A stretch of DNA of 64,000 nt from a virus. Positions 32,183-41,166 of the stretch are shown in pieces. Location of the stretch: positions 163,248 through 227,247 of IMG/VR virus record IMGVR_UViG_3300025012_000026; one strand, 5' to 3'. Within the stretch, counting starts at the first letter, position 1. Each line of letters opens with the position of its first letter. Below the pieces are notes generated by a model. It was not told where the DNA came from, did not search any database, and worked only from the letters and a program-made list of their open reading frames with translations. The position numbers and the translations under genes are program-made.

Positions 32183-32761
32183 TCAACGTGTTTCTAATTC
32201 ATTCTTAAAAATATTTAAATATGGTTTGTATTGGTCATAATCAACAACATATCTTGGAGGTGGTTCTGGAACTGTATCATAACGCTCCATGACATCTAAA
32301 AATTTACTGCGCTTGATCATTTTAATACAATTCTTAATATGATCTGTAGTCATTTCAGATATCTTTAAGTGCTTATTGTCTAAAGTTATCCAAACAGAAT
32401 AATCCATTTTAGATACTTCATTGACTATATGCAACGATGGAATATTATAAATCTTCTTACTAAAATCTTTCAATTCAATAGGCAATTGACCTCTATAGCT
32501 TCTCTCACATTCTCTAATACACCATTTATTTAACCTTTCTTCTTTTATTTCTGGTTTTCCACTCATTTCAAATCCCTCATAAGTTCCAGGATCAATAGGA
32601 GCTTCATTTAATTCATCATCTGACAAGTAAGCATAATCATCTTCATTATTATCATCGAATTGAATTTTTGGCCTATTATTTATACCCCATGCTTTATTAC
32701 ATTTCTCATCACAAGCTACAATAATTTGTTGACCAAAATAAGTAATATTTCTTTGAATCAA
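32183..32761 (-). CDS. Conserved phage protein with Cys pairs, TTG start, 192 aa
   Basis: Residues 14-28 (V-A-C-D-E-K-C-N-K-A-W-G) and C-I-R-E-C near 85 suggest a metal site; D-P-G-T-Y-E-G-F lies between. The general layout is familiar from firmicute phages but unnamed. TTG at 32761 follows AAGGAGG at ideal spacing. Confidence 0.75.
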   Translation of the reverse strand: MIQRNITYFGQQIIVACDEKCNKAWGINNRPKIQFDDNNEDDYAYLSDDELNEAPIDPGTYEGFEMSGKPEIKEERLNKWCIRECERSYRGQLPIELKDFSKKIYNIPSLHIVNEVSKMDYSVWITLDNKHLKISEMTTDHIKNCIKMIKRSKFLDVMERYDTVPEPPPRYVVDYDQYKPYLNIFKNELETR

Positions 32762-32785
32762 AACAATTTCCTCCTTCCATCATCT

Positions 32786-32872
32786 TTAAGGCAATTTCAT
32801 TTCGATTTTAACTAACCATACCAAATTAAATGCTAATAATCCAACTATTAAACCTAAAGCAAAATACAACAT
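32786..32872 (-). CDS. Possible membrane micro-peptide, about 28 aa
   Basis: GGGAGGAAA precedes ATG 32872; the product is one hydrophobic helix with a short basic tail. The 3-prime end is uncertain by a base or so. Low confidence because of size. Confidence 0.35.
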   Translation of the reverse strand: MLYFALGLIVGLLAFNLVWLVKIEMKLP

Positions 32873-32916
32873 GGTTTATTTCCTCCCTTCAAACCACACA
32901 TTTATAGGATGATAAT

Positions 32917-33240
32917 CTACATTTCGATATAATATCTTTTAATTTCATCATCCCATTGTATTTTAGGTGAAAATATAGTATCGTCTGCTTTCACAGGAAA
33001 TTCATAAACATAAACTGCATTTTCTTCTTTAGAATATGCAGTTGCAATAATTCCTTCAATGTTCCAAGACCTTCTAATATCATTACACATTGCCTTATAG
33101 TATTCTTTCCAATCATTTAATAATTGCTCATCATTGGGATATTCTAATGACATATTACGCATATATTTTGATATTTGAACTCTTGGGATTAATCTTTCAT
33201 CTTGACATTTATAGCGATTGCAATGATAATTCTTTTCCAT
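32917..33240 (-). CDS. Hypothetical protein, 107 aa
   Basis: Basic Cys-containing N-terminus, beta-rich C-terminus. No family recognised. AAAAAGGAGG upstream. Confidence 0.68.
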   Translation of the reverse strand: MEKNYHCNRYKCQDERLIPRVQISKYMRNMSLEYPNDEQLLNDWKEYYKAMCNDIRRSWNIEGIIATAYSKEENAVYVYEFPVKADDTIFSPKIQWDDEIKRYYIEM

Positions 33241-33273
33241 AATATTTCCTCCTTTTTAATTATAACTTTTTAA

Positions 33274-34155
33274 TCACTCACATATCACTCTCCTATAATC
33301 CTCAACAAACTTCTCTACAGCCAAATCCTTATCTTTTGCCTCAATCATTACATCAAATTCTAATCCCTTATACTTCTCAAAAAACTCTCTACAATATTCA
33401 TAATCAATCATGTCAGAATGACTTCTAAACGCTTCAATACTCTTTGGTGAACTAAGATGAATCTTAGGTACTCTACCATCCTTCCAAGTAGCAAATATGG
33501 CTTCTAAATCTAATTCTGTACCATCATTATTGCAGTACATATGATGTATATCTAACACAGCTCTGACTCCAGTTTCTCGATGTATTCTCATTACATCACT
33601 TACAGTATAACTTTTGTCATCATTCTCTAGCAAGATATGATTTCTCAATTCCAAAGGCAAACTATTGAAAACATTAATAAATCTCTTCATTGCTTCACTT
33701 TTATTCCCATAAACTCCACCAGCATGAATTATAATATTAAAATCATCAAGGCCCATAGCATTAAGAATATCATAATGATAAATTAAATCTTTGATAGAAT
33801 TATTTACAACTTCATCTTTATTGCTTGATAATACACACATTTGAGAAGGATGCATTGACAATATCATATTATTATTTTTTGCTATATCACCAATCCTTTT
33901 TAAATCAGATTGCATCCAAGACATATAATCAATATCTTTCATAATTTCATGAGTAACAAATGTAACTAAATCAGAACTGATTCTGAATAATTTAATTCCT
34001 TCAGAAATGCAATGTTGGATTGTACGCTCAGTTTCTTTTAGATTATGAGCAATTGTTTGTTTTAATCTGTATTCACTAAATGATGCTAATCTAAATATTT
34101 GATATTTTGTATTGCATTTTTTACTCATACAAGCGAATCCTACATGTCTGATCAT
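33274..34155 (-). CDS. uvsE: UV-damage endonuclease UvsE/UvdE, 293 aa
   Basis: TIM-barrel endonuclease that nicks DNA 5-prime to UV photoproducts. Begins R-H-V-G-F-A-C-M-S and carries the family metal-site segments F-R-I-S-S-D-L near residue 55, S-M-H-P-S-Q near 100, I-I-H-A-G-G-V-Y-G near 145, L-E-N-D-D near 175 and L-D-I-H-H near 198. Normal length. It would protect the phage genome from UV. GGAGGAATTA precedes the start. Confidence 0.95.
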   Translation of the reverse strand: MIRHVGFACMSKKCNTKYQIFRLASFSEYRLKQTIAHNLKETERTIQHCISEGIKLFRISSDLVTFVTHEIMKDIDYMSWMQSDLKRIGDIAKNNNMILSMHPSQMCVLSSNKDEVVNNSIKDLIYHYDILNAMGLDDFNIIIHAGGVYGNKSEAMKRFINVFNSLPLELRNHILLENDDKSYTVSDVMRIHRETGVRAVLDIHHMYCNNDGTELDLEAIFATWKDGRVPKIHLSSPKSIEAFRSHSDMIDYEYCREFFEKYKGLEFDVMIEAKDKDLAVEKFVEDYRRVICE

Positions 34156-34255
34156 TTTATGTAATTCCTCCCTTTGGATATAACCTAATATAATTATATT
34201 AACATGATATAGATATGATTGAAATAATTATATTAGGTTTTTATGAGCATATTTT

Positions 34256-34432
34256 TTACACCAAGTCTTTTGCTTTTTTTACTGCTACATACAAATCAGT
34301 GGCGTAATCACTTTTCATTTCTTCAAAACCCCAAATATTCTCATCTAACATCTCTCTTGCCAATGTTAAACATTTACTTAATTGAAACCTTAATTCATCT
34401 CGTTTTTCATCATATGTTGTAACAACACTCAT
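34256..34432 (-). CDS. Hypothetical helical protein, 58 aa
   Basis: ATG at 34432 follows GAGAGG by nine nt and is preferred to the ATGs upstream. Basic and acidic helices, function unknown. Confidence 0.58.
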   Translation of the reverse strand: MSVVTTYDEKRDELRFQLSKCLTLAREMLDENIWGFEEMKSDYATDLYVAVKKAKDLV

Positions 34433-34470
34433 TTTTAATAACCTCTCTTTCATCAATTAAATGAATAATT

Positions 34471-34815
34471 TCATCGACTATTTAAATTTTCTAGCATTTT
34501 GTTAAAAGTATATTTACGTCTTTCCATTTCATTTCTTGCACAAATCTTTAAATGTTCAATCATTTTTTGTTCATTTTCAGGAGAATCATCTGTATCCCAC
34601 AACTTTCTTTCGAAACCACCAACACTTTCACTGAATCTACCCTTTTGAACAATTCCTATTTTGTCTTTTGGTATATTAACAAAACAATCAAAAACCAGTT
34701 CGCTATTACTATTAAGTTTAATAACTTTATCAGTTTCTTTAATAATTGGTAATCTCGCCACTTCTATTTCTAATTTTTGATCTGTTAATTTTAAAGATAC
34801 ACCTATTAAGTTCAT
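34471..34815 (-). CDS. Hypothetical protein, 114 aa
   Basis: Beta-rich with a short F-D-C-F-V-N-I-P strand. No recognised family. GGGAGGAAA site. Confidence 0.68.
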   Translation of the reverse strand: MNLIGVSLKLTDQKLEIEVARLPIIKETDKVIKLNSNSELVFDCFVNIPKDKIGIVQKGRFSESVGGFERKLWDTDDSPENEQKMIEHLKICARNEMERRKYTFNKMLENLNSR

Positions 34816-34836
34816 ATTATTTTCCTCCCATAAGTC

Positions 34837-35220
34837 TTAATCTTTATCGGACAATGTTTTACCATAACATATTTGCTTTTCAACTACATCTTCCCATGTT
34901 GTAAAAGGTAAATTAACCCCATGCTCCTTAAGAAGTTTGCAAAAAAGATAATCACATTTTGCAGGATATAATCTCTTATTCGGCACAAAATCCTTATTCT
35001 CATTTATAGGAACAATGTTAAGTTTAATCTCATCTTCTCTAGCATTATAAACAACTGTATAGATTTTACCATCTTCTAAATATACATGCCAAGTATCTCT
35101 ATCGCACGTATAACCGTATAATAGGGTTCTATCTGACTTATCCTTCAAATCTTCTGCTGATAGGACAGGTTTTGGGATTTCCTCAATGCTTCGAAGATAA
35201 AGGTAAGCTGTTTTATTCAT
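34837..35220 (-). CDS. Hypothetical protein, 127 aa
   Basis: Mixed alpha/beta. Central C-D-R-D-T-W-H-V-Y-L-E-D-G reads like a strand-turn-strand. No family recognised. Confidence 0.68.
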   Translation of the reverse strand: MNKTAYLYLRSIEEIPKPVLSAEDLKDKSDRTLLYGYTCDRDTWHVYLEDGKIYTVVYNAREDEIKLNIVPINENKDFVPNKRLYPAKCDYLFCKLLKEHGVNLPFTTWEDVVEKQICYGKTLSDKD

Positions 35221-35276
35221 TTACAATCATTCCTTCCATAGTCTTTAAAATACGTCGTTCGAGGTAATTTATGGTT

Positions 35277-35552
35277 TTAGAATTTTAACTTTTCTAACTT
35301 ATTGAGTTGTTTTTTAACAGATTCAATCTTTCTTAATTTCATTTCTTCTGCTCTCACAATTGCAGATTCTTTAGTTAGGTGCCATTCTTTGCCCTCTCCA
35401 TGAAAGTAACTAGTAAAACCATTTTTTCTAATTTCAACCATGTCGGATTCATCTTTATCACGAATGCTATTAACACAGCGTTTTACTTCTAATTCATAAA
35501 TCCCTTTAGTTAAAGCGTATTTACTAATCCAAACCTTAAAATTTGCACTCAA
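35277..35552 (-). CDS. Hypothetical basic protein, TTG start, 91 aa
   Basis: The open frame extends back to 35627, but that part is the promoter itself. The TTG at 35552 after GAGAGGTGG is the likeliest start. Contains H-G-E-G-K-E-W-H near the middle and a basic coiled tail. Confidence 0.58.
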   Translation of the reverse strand: MSANFKVWISKYALTKGIYELEVKRCVNSIRDKDESDMVEIRKNGFTSYFHGEGKEWHLTKESAIVRAEEMKLRKIESVKKQLNKLEKLKF

Positions 35553-35598
35553 ATTCCACCTCTCAATTTTTTCTTCTCTCAAATTTCTTCTTATCCAT

Positions 35599-35627
35599 AT
35601 CATACCATACAACCACCCATACGTCAA
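35599..35627 (-). promoter_or_regulatory. Promoter of the 91-aa gene
   Basis: TTGACG (35622-35627), 17-nt spacer, TATGAT (35599-35604) on the minus strand. Confidence 0.7.
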
Positions 35628-35649
35628 TACTTTATAAAAATTTTATTTC

Positions 35650-35841
35650 TTACTTCATAAATCCATTAGAAACAGTTCGCTTACCATAACCCTTAATCAC
35701 ATATCCATTATCTTCACAAAACTTCTCTGCTTCTTGATAAGTTTGAAAATCGTCTAACCATTCATCGGTTTCACAAATAATTACTGCCCAGACATATTCT
35801 GATTTTTTAATTTCATTTGTGTGAATAATTTCTACTTGCAT
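35650..35841 (-). CDS. Hypothetical protein, 63 aa
   Basis: Acidic and aromatic. Resembles small phage proteins with a Y-Q-E-A-E-K-F-C-E motif. Start overlaps the stop of the gene above. Confidence 0.6.
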   Translation of the reverse strand: MQVEIIHTNEIKKSEYVWAVIICETDEWLDDFQTYQEAEKFCEDNGYVIKGYGKRTVSNGFMK

Positions 35842-36030
35842 TTAATCATCCCTTCCAGTTTCCTTTACGCTAATTGTTTCAATACTTACATTTCTAATAA
35901 TAAAATTCTTAACTACAATATCTTTCCCATCGTTCCAATCTAAAAATAATTGGATAATTTCTTCTACAGTCATATTATGTTGCACTATCGTTCCGTGTAT
36001 AAAATCTTTTGCAAAAACTGAAAACATCAT
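35842..36030 (-). CDS. Hypothetical protein, 62 aa
   Basis: No recognisable family. AAAAGGAG upstream, then directly coupled to the next gene. Confidence 0.58.
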   Translation of the reverse strand: MMFSVFAKDFIHGTIVQHNMTVEEIIQLFLDWNDGKDIVVKNFIIRNVSIETISVKETGRDD

Positions 36031-36048
36031 TTAATTTATTCTCCTTTT

Positions 36049-36228
36049 CTATTTCATAATCCCTAAAATAATATTATTAATCACTTCAGTTTTGTTCTCA
36101 TTTCCTCTAATACAAATATCTAAACCTTTTGCAATTTTAATAACTTCTTTAATTTTTAGTGGTTTTAAAATTTGTTTTACTTCATTAGAATTAGTTGAAA
36201 TTTTAATCGTATTAATAATGTCTTGCAT
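36049..36228 (-). CDS. SAP/Rho-N-like small protein, 59 aa
   Basis: The stretch L-K-P-L-K-I-K-E-V-I-K-I-A-K near residues 19-32 followed by N-K-T-E-V-I-N-N-I resembles SAP or Rho N-terminal helix-extension-helix motifs that bind nucleic acid. GTG three codons upstream is an alternative start. Confidence 0.58.
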   Translation of the reverse strand: MQDIINTIKISTNSNEVKQILKPLKIKEVIKIAKGLDICIRGNENKTEVINNIILGIMK

Positions 36229-36313
36229 GATTTTCACCTCTCATGCTAATTATACATGCAATTGTTTGGTTTTTCTAGTATTAAATTCCAGATAAATGCA
36301 ATGAAATGATTTA

Positions 36314-36499
36314 TTATTCTTTAGTCAAAATACCAATCAATTGCTCATATTGTTCTTGAAAGTATCCATCCAACTTCCCTTTGTATCCTGAATATCCTCT
36401 TAGATATCCAAATCTTTCATATACTGATAAATCAAGATTAGGTAGCATCATTCTAATCCATTGATCAATATATTTTTTATCTTTACCTTTAAAATCCAT
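36314..36499 (-). CDS. Hypothetical protein, 61 aa
   Basis: Tyr/Gly-rich, L-R-G-Y-S-G-Y-K-G-K-L-D-G-Y centre. ATG at 36499 is used because AGGAGG sits ideally before it. Confidence 0.6.
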   Translation of the reverse strand: MDFKGKDKKYIDQWIRMMLPNLDLSVYERFGYLRGYSGYKGKLDGYFQEQYEQLIGILTKE

Positions 36500-36520
36500 T
36501 AACAATACCTCCTTTTCTAA

Positions 36521-36727
36521 TTATCTTTCTATTTTTAAGTATAAAGCAGGGCATTCTTGTGGGTTATTATTAAACAAATCTTTTAGAGGATGACAAGTCC
36601 AACCCTTTAAATTACAGTCCTTATATTTATCACACGCCACACAACATCTTCGTATTTCATTTTGTCCACAATCATTATACCCATTGCCACCACATTTTAA
36701 TGTAAACTTTGTGTAATCAATAATCAT
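36521..36727 (-). CDS. Cys-rich protein, 68 aa
   Basis: Eight cysteines (C-G-G, D-C-G, C-C-V-A-C, D-C, T-C, E-C) likely coordinate zinc or form an iron-sulfur-like knot. Unknown function, located directly downstream of the sigma factor. Confidence 0.65.
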   Translation of the reverse strand: MIIDYTKFTLKCGGNGYNDCGQNEIRRCCVACDKYKDCNLKGWTCHPLKDLFNNNPQECPALYLKIER

Positions 36728-36745
36728 CTTATCTCACAATCCTTT

Positions 36746-37468
36746 CTAACAAGCCACATCGCCACAATACATTTCTGCTAAATCAAATATTTTCTTCTCT
36801 GTCCTACTTACAATCTTCTGACTCAAATTCAATACTTCACCAACTTCTCTTTGATTAAATCCATACTTAAATCTTAACTTATAAACTTCTAACATTTGAT
36901 CTGATAATAAACTTAAAAAATCATTCAATATTATTTCATTTTCTAATTCTCTTCCGGTGTCCCCTTGAATTAAATCTGCTAAAATATTACTTGATTCATT
37001 TTCATCCAATCCTCTATCCAAACTATCAATTAATGAACATTGATTCAATACCTGTATTCCTGATTTAATTAACTTTAAGGAAATATTTAATTTCTGTGAT
37101 ATTTCTTTCGGATTATCTTCTTCGAGATAACCTGCTTTCCTAATTTTTGCAACAGTTTCTTTAACTGAATTAGGAATTGATATAAAATCATAATTAGCAC
37201 GAATATTATTGCTTATTTCTCCCCAAATCATAGGAACAGCATATGTACTAAATTTTATTTCACTTCCATTCTCTCCTTTGAATTTAGTAGGATTGAATTT
37301 TTCATATGCTTTAATTAGTCCTATGTATCCAATGCTTAGAATATCATCTTTTTCTAATCCTTGTTTATATAGCTTATGATAAAATTTTAATGCAACAGAA
37401 TTGGCAAGTTTCATATTGTTTCTGATGAATGTATCTGGATCTTCTTTGATGTGTGGATTAGTTTTCAT
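36746..37468 (-). CDS. Sigma-70-family sigma factor (SigF/SigG/SigB-type), 240 aa
   Basis: Region 2 is clear (L-E-K-D-D-I-L-S-I-G-Y-I-G-L-I-K-A-Y-E-K-F near residues 37-57, then F-S-T-Y-A-V-P-M-I-W-G-E-I). Region 3 follows, and region 4 ends with the helix-turn-helix G-F-N-Q-R-E-V-G-E-V-L-N-L-S-Q-K-I-V near 205. No region 1.1. Resembles sporulation and general-stress sigmas, which phages of clostridia often carry for late genes or to interfere with sporulation. AAAAGGAG upstream. Confidence 0.92.
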   Translation of the reverse strand: MKTNPHIKEDPDTFIRNNMKLANSVALKFYHKLYKQGLEKDDILSIGYIGLIKAYEKFNPTKFKGENGSEIKFSTYAVPMIWGEISNNIRANYDFISIPNSVKETVAKIRKAGYLEEDNPKEISQKLNISLKLIKSGIQVLNQCSLIDSLDRGLDENESSNILADLIQGDTGRELENEIILNDFLSLLSDQMLEVYKLRFKYGFNQREVGEVLNLSQKIVSRTEKKIFDLAEMYCGDVAC

Positions 37469-37514
37469 TTTTGAGTCTCCTTTTATGATTAAAATGGTTG
37501 ATTTATATCTTCAT

Positions 37515-37754
37515 TTAAAACTTAAATTGGTTTTTATATCTTGCTCCAACGATGGTATTATAGATATGATCTCTCATAATTTCAAATTGTTTTTCATTAC
37601 TAGTCTCTCTTAATTTTTTAATAGCTTCACCCAAGTCAATCATCACTTCATTGAAAGGTCTATAAGTCCCATCTGGTTCGCACATTTGAAAACCTAGATT
37701 TTTCAATACTTTCTCCACACCATTTGTCTCTGTTTTCCTTAAATCATTTTCCAA
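37515..37754 (-). CDS. Hypothetical protein, TTG start, 79 aa
   Basis: GGAGG eight nt before the TTG at 37754 is a better start signal than the ATG at 37769. Helical. Located next to the sigma gene; might be its regulator, but no evidence. Confidence 0.58.
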   Translation of the reverse strand: MENDLRKTETNGVEKVLKNLGFQMCEPDGTYRPFNEVMIDLGEAIKKLRETSNEKQFEIMRDHIYNTIVGARYKNQFKF

Positions 37755-37769
37755 TTTAATTTCCTCCAT

Positions 37770-37955
37770 TTATCTTATATTATAAACTAATTTTTCTTTG
37801 CAATTTGAACAACATGTACCAAATGCAATATTCTCTACATTTATTTCTTTAGAATCACAATAGCGGTCAAAGTCTGCACAAGCATACCATTGTTCAGTAT
37901 TCTCACATTTTTCCTCTTCACAAGAATGACAAATTAATTTCTCACAAATGTTCAT
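37770..37955 (-). CDS. Cys-rich protein, 61 aa
   Basis: About ten cysteines including C-H-S-C, C-E-N, C-C-S-N-C suggest two zinc sites. GGAGGAG site. Confidence 0.65.
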   Translation of the reverse strand: MNICEKLICHSCEEEKCENTEQWYACADFDRYCDSKEINVENIAFGTCCSNCKEKLVYNIR

Positions 37956-38012
37956 TTACGTTTTCTCCTCCTAACTATAAAATCGCCATTTTATTCTTCC
38001 TTATATTGAATA

Positions 38013-38171
38013 TTACATACCTTTGCTCTCTAAATATCTTATTACATCTTCAAGAGAAGAAATAAAACCATTATCAATTAATTCAACTATTTGTTTTTTA
38101 ATATCTTTTTTACAGTCTTGGATTCCGTCTAAGTATCCTTTTTTGTATTCAAAAGAGTTCTCTTCACTCAT
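38013..38171 (-). CDS. Hypothetical protein, 52 aa
   Basis: ATG at 38171 follows AAGGAGG. Product has a G-Y-L-D-G-I-Q-D-C-K-K repeat-like helix. Function unknown. Confidence 0.6.
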   Translation of the reverse strand: MSEENSFEYKKGYLDGIQDCKKDIKKQIVELIDNGFISSLEDVIRYLESKGM

Positions 38172-38207
38172 TAATTTCCTCCTTCTGGTGATGAAATCAC
38201 CGTTTTA

Positions 38208-38591
38208 TCACCTATTCCAAAAATCCATTTGATTCCTAAAAATGTCCTCAATCATTTTAATTTGAGAAGGAGAAAATGTTAACATGTTATCCAGCAACCA
38301 ATCAGTTTGCCCTCTGGTTAATTGATGTTCTGACCAAAGGAAAAATACATAACCTTTATCTGGATAGGAATCATACTCCTTGTAAAATTCTGCTTGAGTA
38401 AACTTAACCCAACCTAACTTTTCAAGTAAATGCTCACCATGAAATAGTTTAAAGTTCTCACGATCATATATCTTCAACCCTAATTTATTCTCCAATTCAT
38501 CTGCTAAACTAATATGTTCATATTCACCACAGATATGAAATTCCCCATTTAAATCTAACCAACCACACACAAAGTTATGCAAATTAATCAT
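38208..38591 (-). CDS. Conserved phage protein (GWL...GWVK family), 127 aa
   Basis: Begins G-W-L-D-L-N-G-E-F, has L-L-E-K-L-G-W-V-K-F mid-protein and a C-terminal L-T-x-x-Q helix. The gene at 62110 is a shorter paralogue with G-W-L-S-P-E-G-K-F and L-L-E-V-L-G-W-V-K. Role unknown. Confidence 0.7.
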   Translation of the reverse strand: MINLHNFVCGWLDLNGEFHICGEYEHISLADELENKLGLKIYDRENFKLFHGEHLLEKLGWVKFTQAEFYKEYDSYPDKGYVFFLWSEHQLTRGQTDWLLDNMLTFSPSQIKMIEDIFRNQMDFWNR

Positions 38592-38614
38592 CCTTTCTAG
38601 AAATGAAATGCGTT

Positions 38615-38881
38615 CTATTTCTTTCCAAACAGATTGTCAAGTTCATCTTCATACTCTTTATAATAGATAAACCTTGTAAAATCTATTTGCATACTTCCAT
38701 CATGGTCAAGAGTCATAACTTGTTTAGTAAACCATGCAATTAAATCACTTATATCTCCTGATTGACGAACACCTTTTTCATCAGTAAAATGATAATGTTT
38801 ATATTCATCTATACAAAGCAAACTCAATTTTCCTATTTCCAACAATGGTTTTTCTAGCTGTTCTTTAACTGCAACTTTCAA
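38615..38881 (-). CDS. Hypothetical protein, TTG start, 88 aa
   Basis: AAGGAGG then seven nt to TTG 38881. Alpha/beta protein with K-H-Y-H-F near the middle. No family recognised. Confidence 0.65.
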   Translation of the reverse strand: MKVAVKEQLEKPLLEIGKLSLLCIDEYKHYHFTDEKGVRQSGDISDLIAWFTKQVMTLDHDGSMQIDFTRFIYYKEYEDELDNLFGKK

Positions 38882-38973
38882 TATTGAACCTCCTTCATAC
38901 GTTCACATGCTCATTAATGCCCCGTTTTTCAAATCCTAAAAGAAGATAAAATGCGTGTTTTCTGGGATAATTA

Positions 38974-39312
38974 TTAAGCGTTATAAAAACCAAGTTTCCT
39001 TAAATATTCCATTGTACAAGGTTCTGGCACTTTATCAAATATATTTTCTTTCCATTCAATATACTTGAGCCTATTTTCTTCGGAAGTTCCTTTAAAATCC
39101 ATTTCTAAACCAAGGTCATCATTACCCCATACTGCAATACGAACAAAATTAAATTTATCTTCTTTGTATTTATTTCGCAATAGAAATATTCTAACTTTAT
39201 CTCCTTCATAGTTAGGACACCAATCATCAGTTGTAGCAATAAATTTTTCTACCTTATCAACAAAATCTTCTTTGCATTTTCTACTTTTCTTTGGTTTTTT
39301 GATTTTCTTCAT
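38974..39312 (-). CDS. Hypothetical protein, 112 aa
   Basis: Strongly basic start (K-K-I-K-K-P-K-K) then acidic body. AAAGGA supports ATG 39312. Function unknown; the basic start could bind nucleic acid. Confidence 0.66.
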   Translation of the reverse strand: MKKIKKPKKSRKCKEDFVDKVEKFIATTDDWCPNYEGDKVRIFLLRNKYKEDKFNFVRIAVWGNDDLGLEMDFKGTSEENRLKYIEWKENIFDKVPEPCTMEYLRKLGFYNA

Positions 39313-39355
39313 TATTTTATTCCTTTCTTCTAACCCTATCAAAGATGTCTTTCAT

Positions 39356-39517
39356 CTATCTATGCATAAATATCCATTCAAACATTATTAGTGTCAAAGA
39401 TGATATAAACATTAATGAACTCAAATATAAAAATTTGTTACTTTTTAAATCCGTGATATTTATCATGAAAAAATAGATTCCTAAAAGAAAAACTATAAGT
39501 ATTAATCCATAAATCAT
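39356..39517 (-). CDS. Two-pass membrane protein, 53 aa
   Basis: Two hydrophobic helices joined by an N-I-T-D-L-K-S-N loop. AAAGGAATTA precedes ATG 39517. Confidence 0.6.
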   Translation of the reverse strand: MIYGLILIVFLLGIYFFMINITDLKSNKFLYLSSLMFISSLTLIMFEWIFMHR

Positions 39518-39624
39518 AAAGATAATTCCTTTCTTAAATACTATGAACGTGGGATTTTAATGCCCTTGACCAACCATTATTCCAACGACTCTTTCACATT
39601 CTTCTAATAAACAACTTTTCTTCC

Positions 39625-39891
39625 TTACTTAATCCCACTCATTATCTTACTTACCTTCTTATCATAAAATACAGCCATTTGTTCTCTTAACTTTTCTTTA
39701 AATTCTGCCTTAATTTCCTTAATAACTTCTGAAAATGCATCATTAATCTTTTCTTCAATTTCATTAGGATCAAATAGATATACTCCCATATCCTCTAATT
39801 CTGTTTTAAAATGTTCCTTGATAATTTCAATAAAAGCATTTTTCATTTCTTCTTTGTCTTGAGCGTCAAATATCTTCATAATGTTTTCCAT
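39625..39891 (-). CDS. Coiled-coil hypothetical protein, 88 aa
   Basis: Glu/Lys-rich helix over most of the length. Unknown role. AAGAAGGAA site. Confidence 0.65.
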   Translation of the reverse strand: MENIMKIFDAQDKEEMKNAFIEIIKEHFKTELEDMGVYLFDPNEIEEKINDAFSEVIKEIKAEFKEKLREQMAVFYDKKVSKIMSGIK

Positions 39892-39915
39892 TTAATAATT
39901 CCTTCTTTCTGCTTA

Positions 39916-40104
39916 TTACATGCTTAATTCCATCTCAGATATTAATCTATTGGTCTGAGTTAAGGTTTCACTAATTAACGCCTTACAGCTACCTTCTGGA
40001 CTGTCTGGTAACACTTCAGTGAGATATTTAATGTATGCTTCTAATGCGTTATAGATTATGTTCTTCTCTTGTTTGGAAACTTCTAGGGTGGTTGTAATTT
40101 TCAT
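39916..40104 (-). CDS. Hypothetical helical protein, 62 aa
   Basis: Two-helix protein. AAAAGGAG upstream. No family recognised. Confidence 0.62.
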   Translation of the reverse strand: MKITTTLEVSKQEKNIIYNALEAYIKYLTEVLPDSPEGSCKALISETLTQTNRLISEMELSM

Positions 40105-40124
40105 TTATTTAATCTCCTTTTATT

Positions 40125-40301
40125 TTATTCAATAATTCCTAATTGTTTAAGAGCTTCCTCATATCCCCATAGTTTACCACACATCATATCTTTTTGTCTT
40201 TTGATGCTATCACTATCATAGCGGTCAATATGAACATCTACACCTTTTAATTCATTATATTTGGTTAATGTTTGATTGATTTTTACATCATCAATTTTCA
40301 T
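40125..40301 (-). CDS. Hypothetical protein, 58 aa
   Basis: ATG at 40301 with AGAAGGAG. Product contains D-V-H-I-D-R-Y-D and ends in an L-W-G-Y-E-E-A-L helix. Unrecognised. Confidence 0.58.
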   Translation of the reverse strand: MKIDDVKINQTLTKYNELKGVDVHIDRYDSDSIKRQKDMMCGKLWGYEEALKQLGIIE

Positions 40302-40334
40302 TTTAATCTTCTCCTTCTACCACGAATCTTGCTT

Positions 40335-40508
40335 TTAAGTCAAATCCATATTATATAAATCATTATGCATCTTTAACATTATCTCATATAAATAATTACG
40401 ATGTTCTGGTGGAGTACAAATGTCTAAGATTTTTAATAAATGTTCATATTCATCTACTGTGAATTTAATTGTTTTCTCATTATTTTCTGTTTTAGATATT
40501 AATTGCAT
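40335..40508 (-). CDS. Hypothetical protein, 57 aa
   Basis: ATG at 40508 with GGAGAG. Contains V-D-E-Y-E-H-L-L-K-I-L and a C-T-P-P-E turn. Unknown. Confidence 0.58.
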   Translation of the reverse strand: MQLISKTENNEKTIKFTVDEYEHLLKILDICTPPEHRNYLYEIMLKMHNDLYNMDLT

Positions 40509-40543
40509 TATTTTTCTCTCCTTTCCAGTAAATTATATAATAC

Positions 40544-41122
40544 CTACCTTTTATTCTTCCATTTCTTCTCATAAACCTTCTTAGTCATTTTCTTATCAGC
40601 AAAATCTAATATATTCTCTGCTGACATATCCTCAAAATTAAGTATATCAAAAATCATATAAGGTTGACCATATTTAAATCCAACTGCTACAGAATGTCTT
40701 CTGCCAGACACAATATACCAATCGAGTTTAGGATATATTTTCATTCCTAATTCAATACAAAAGTAACAAATCCAATGGCAACAGTGTCTACATTGATACC
40801 AACCTACTGAATGTTTCAATGGTTTTCGATGATAACACCAATAATCAGAAGATGTTTTATGGTATGGAGGACTACCTGGAATCCATGAGTACCAATCTTT
40901 CATATATTCATTCATTGATTCTAATTTTTCATTAGTGATTTTATTTTCGTATCTCCATAATTCCATCATTAAATTCATGCCATAATCTAAAGCATATTGA
41001 ACATCTTTATGAAATAAATATGGTTTTACTTTCTTAGACCAGTGTTTACGAAAATTAAATACTTTAGGTTGAATTAGTTTTATATTTTCAGTTTGCGGTT
41101 TTAGTTGTGTTTGAGTTTGCAT
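40544..41122 (-). CDS. Conserved hypothetical protein, 192 aa
   Basis: Aromatic and Cys-rich mid region (Y-Q-C-R-H-C-C-H-W-I-C-Y-F-C near residues 108-121) then Y-I-V-S-G-R-R-H-S-V. Likely metal-binding. No named family. AAAGGATTTA precedes start. Confidence 0.7.
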   Translation of the reverse strand: MQTQTQLKPQTENIKLIQPKVFNFRKHWSKKVKPYLFHKDVQYALDYGMNLMMELWRYENKITNEKLESMNEYMKDWYSWIPGSPPYHKTSSDYWCYHRKPLKHSVGWYQCRHCCHWICYFCIELGMKIYPKLDWYIVSGRRHSVAVGFKYGQPYMIFDILNFEDMSAENILDFADKKMTKKVYEKKWKNKR

Positions 41123-41166
41123 TATGTAAATCCTTTCTTAATTATTATATCATGCTCACTTAACAT

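Noticed and set aside
35553-35627. Upstream extension of the 91-aa gene
   Set aside because: The segment is the promoter itself (TTGACG-N17-TATGAT), so translation there is implausible.
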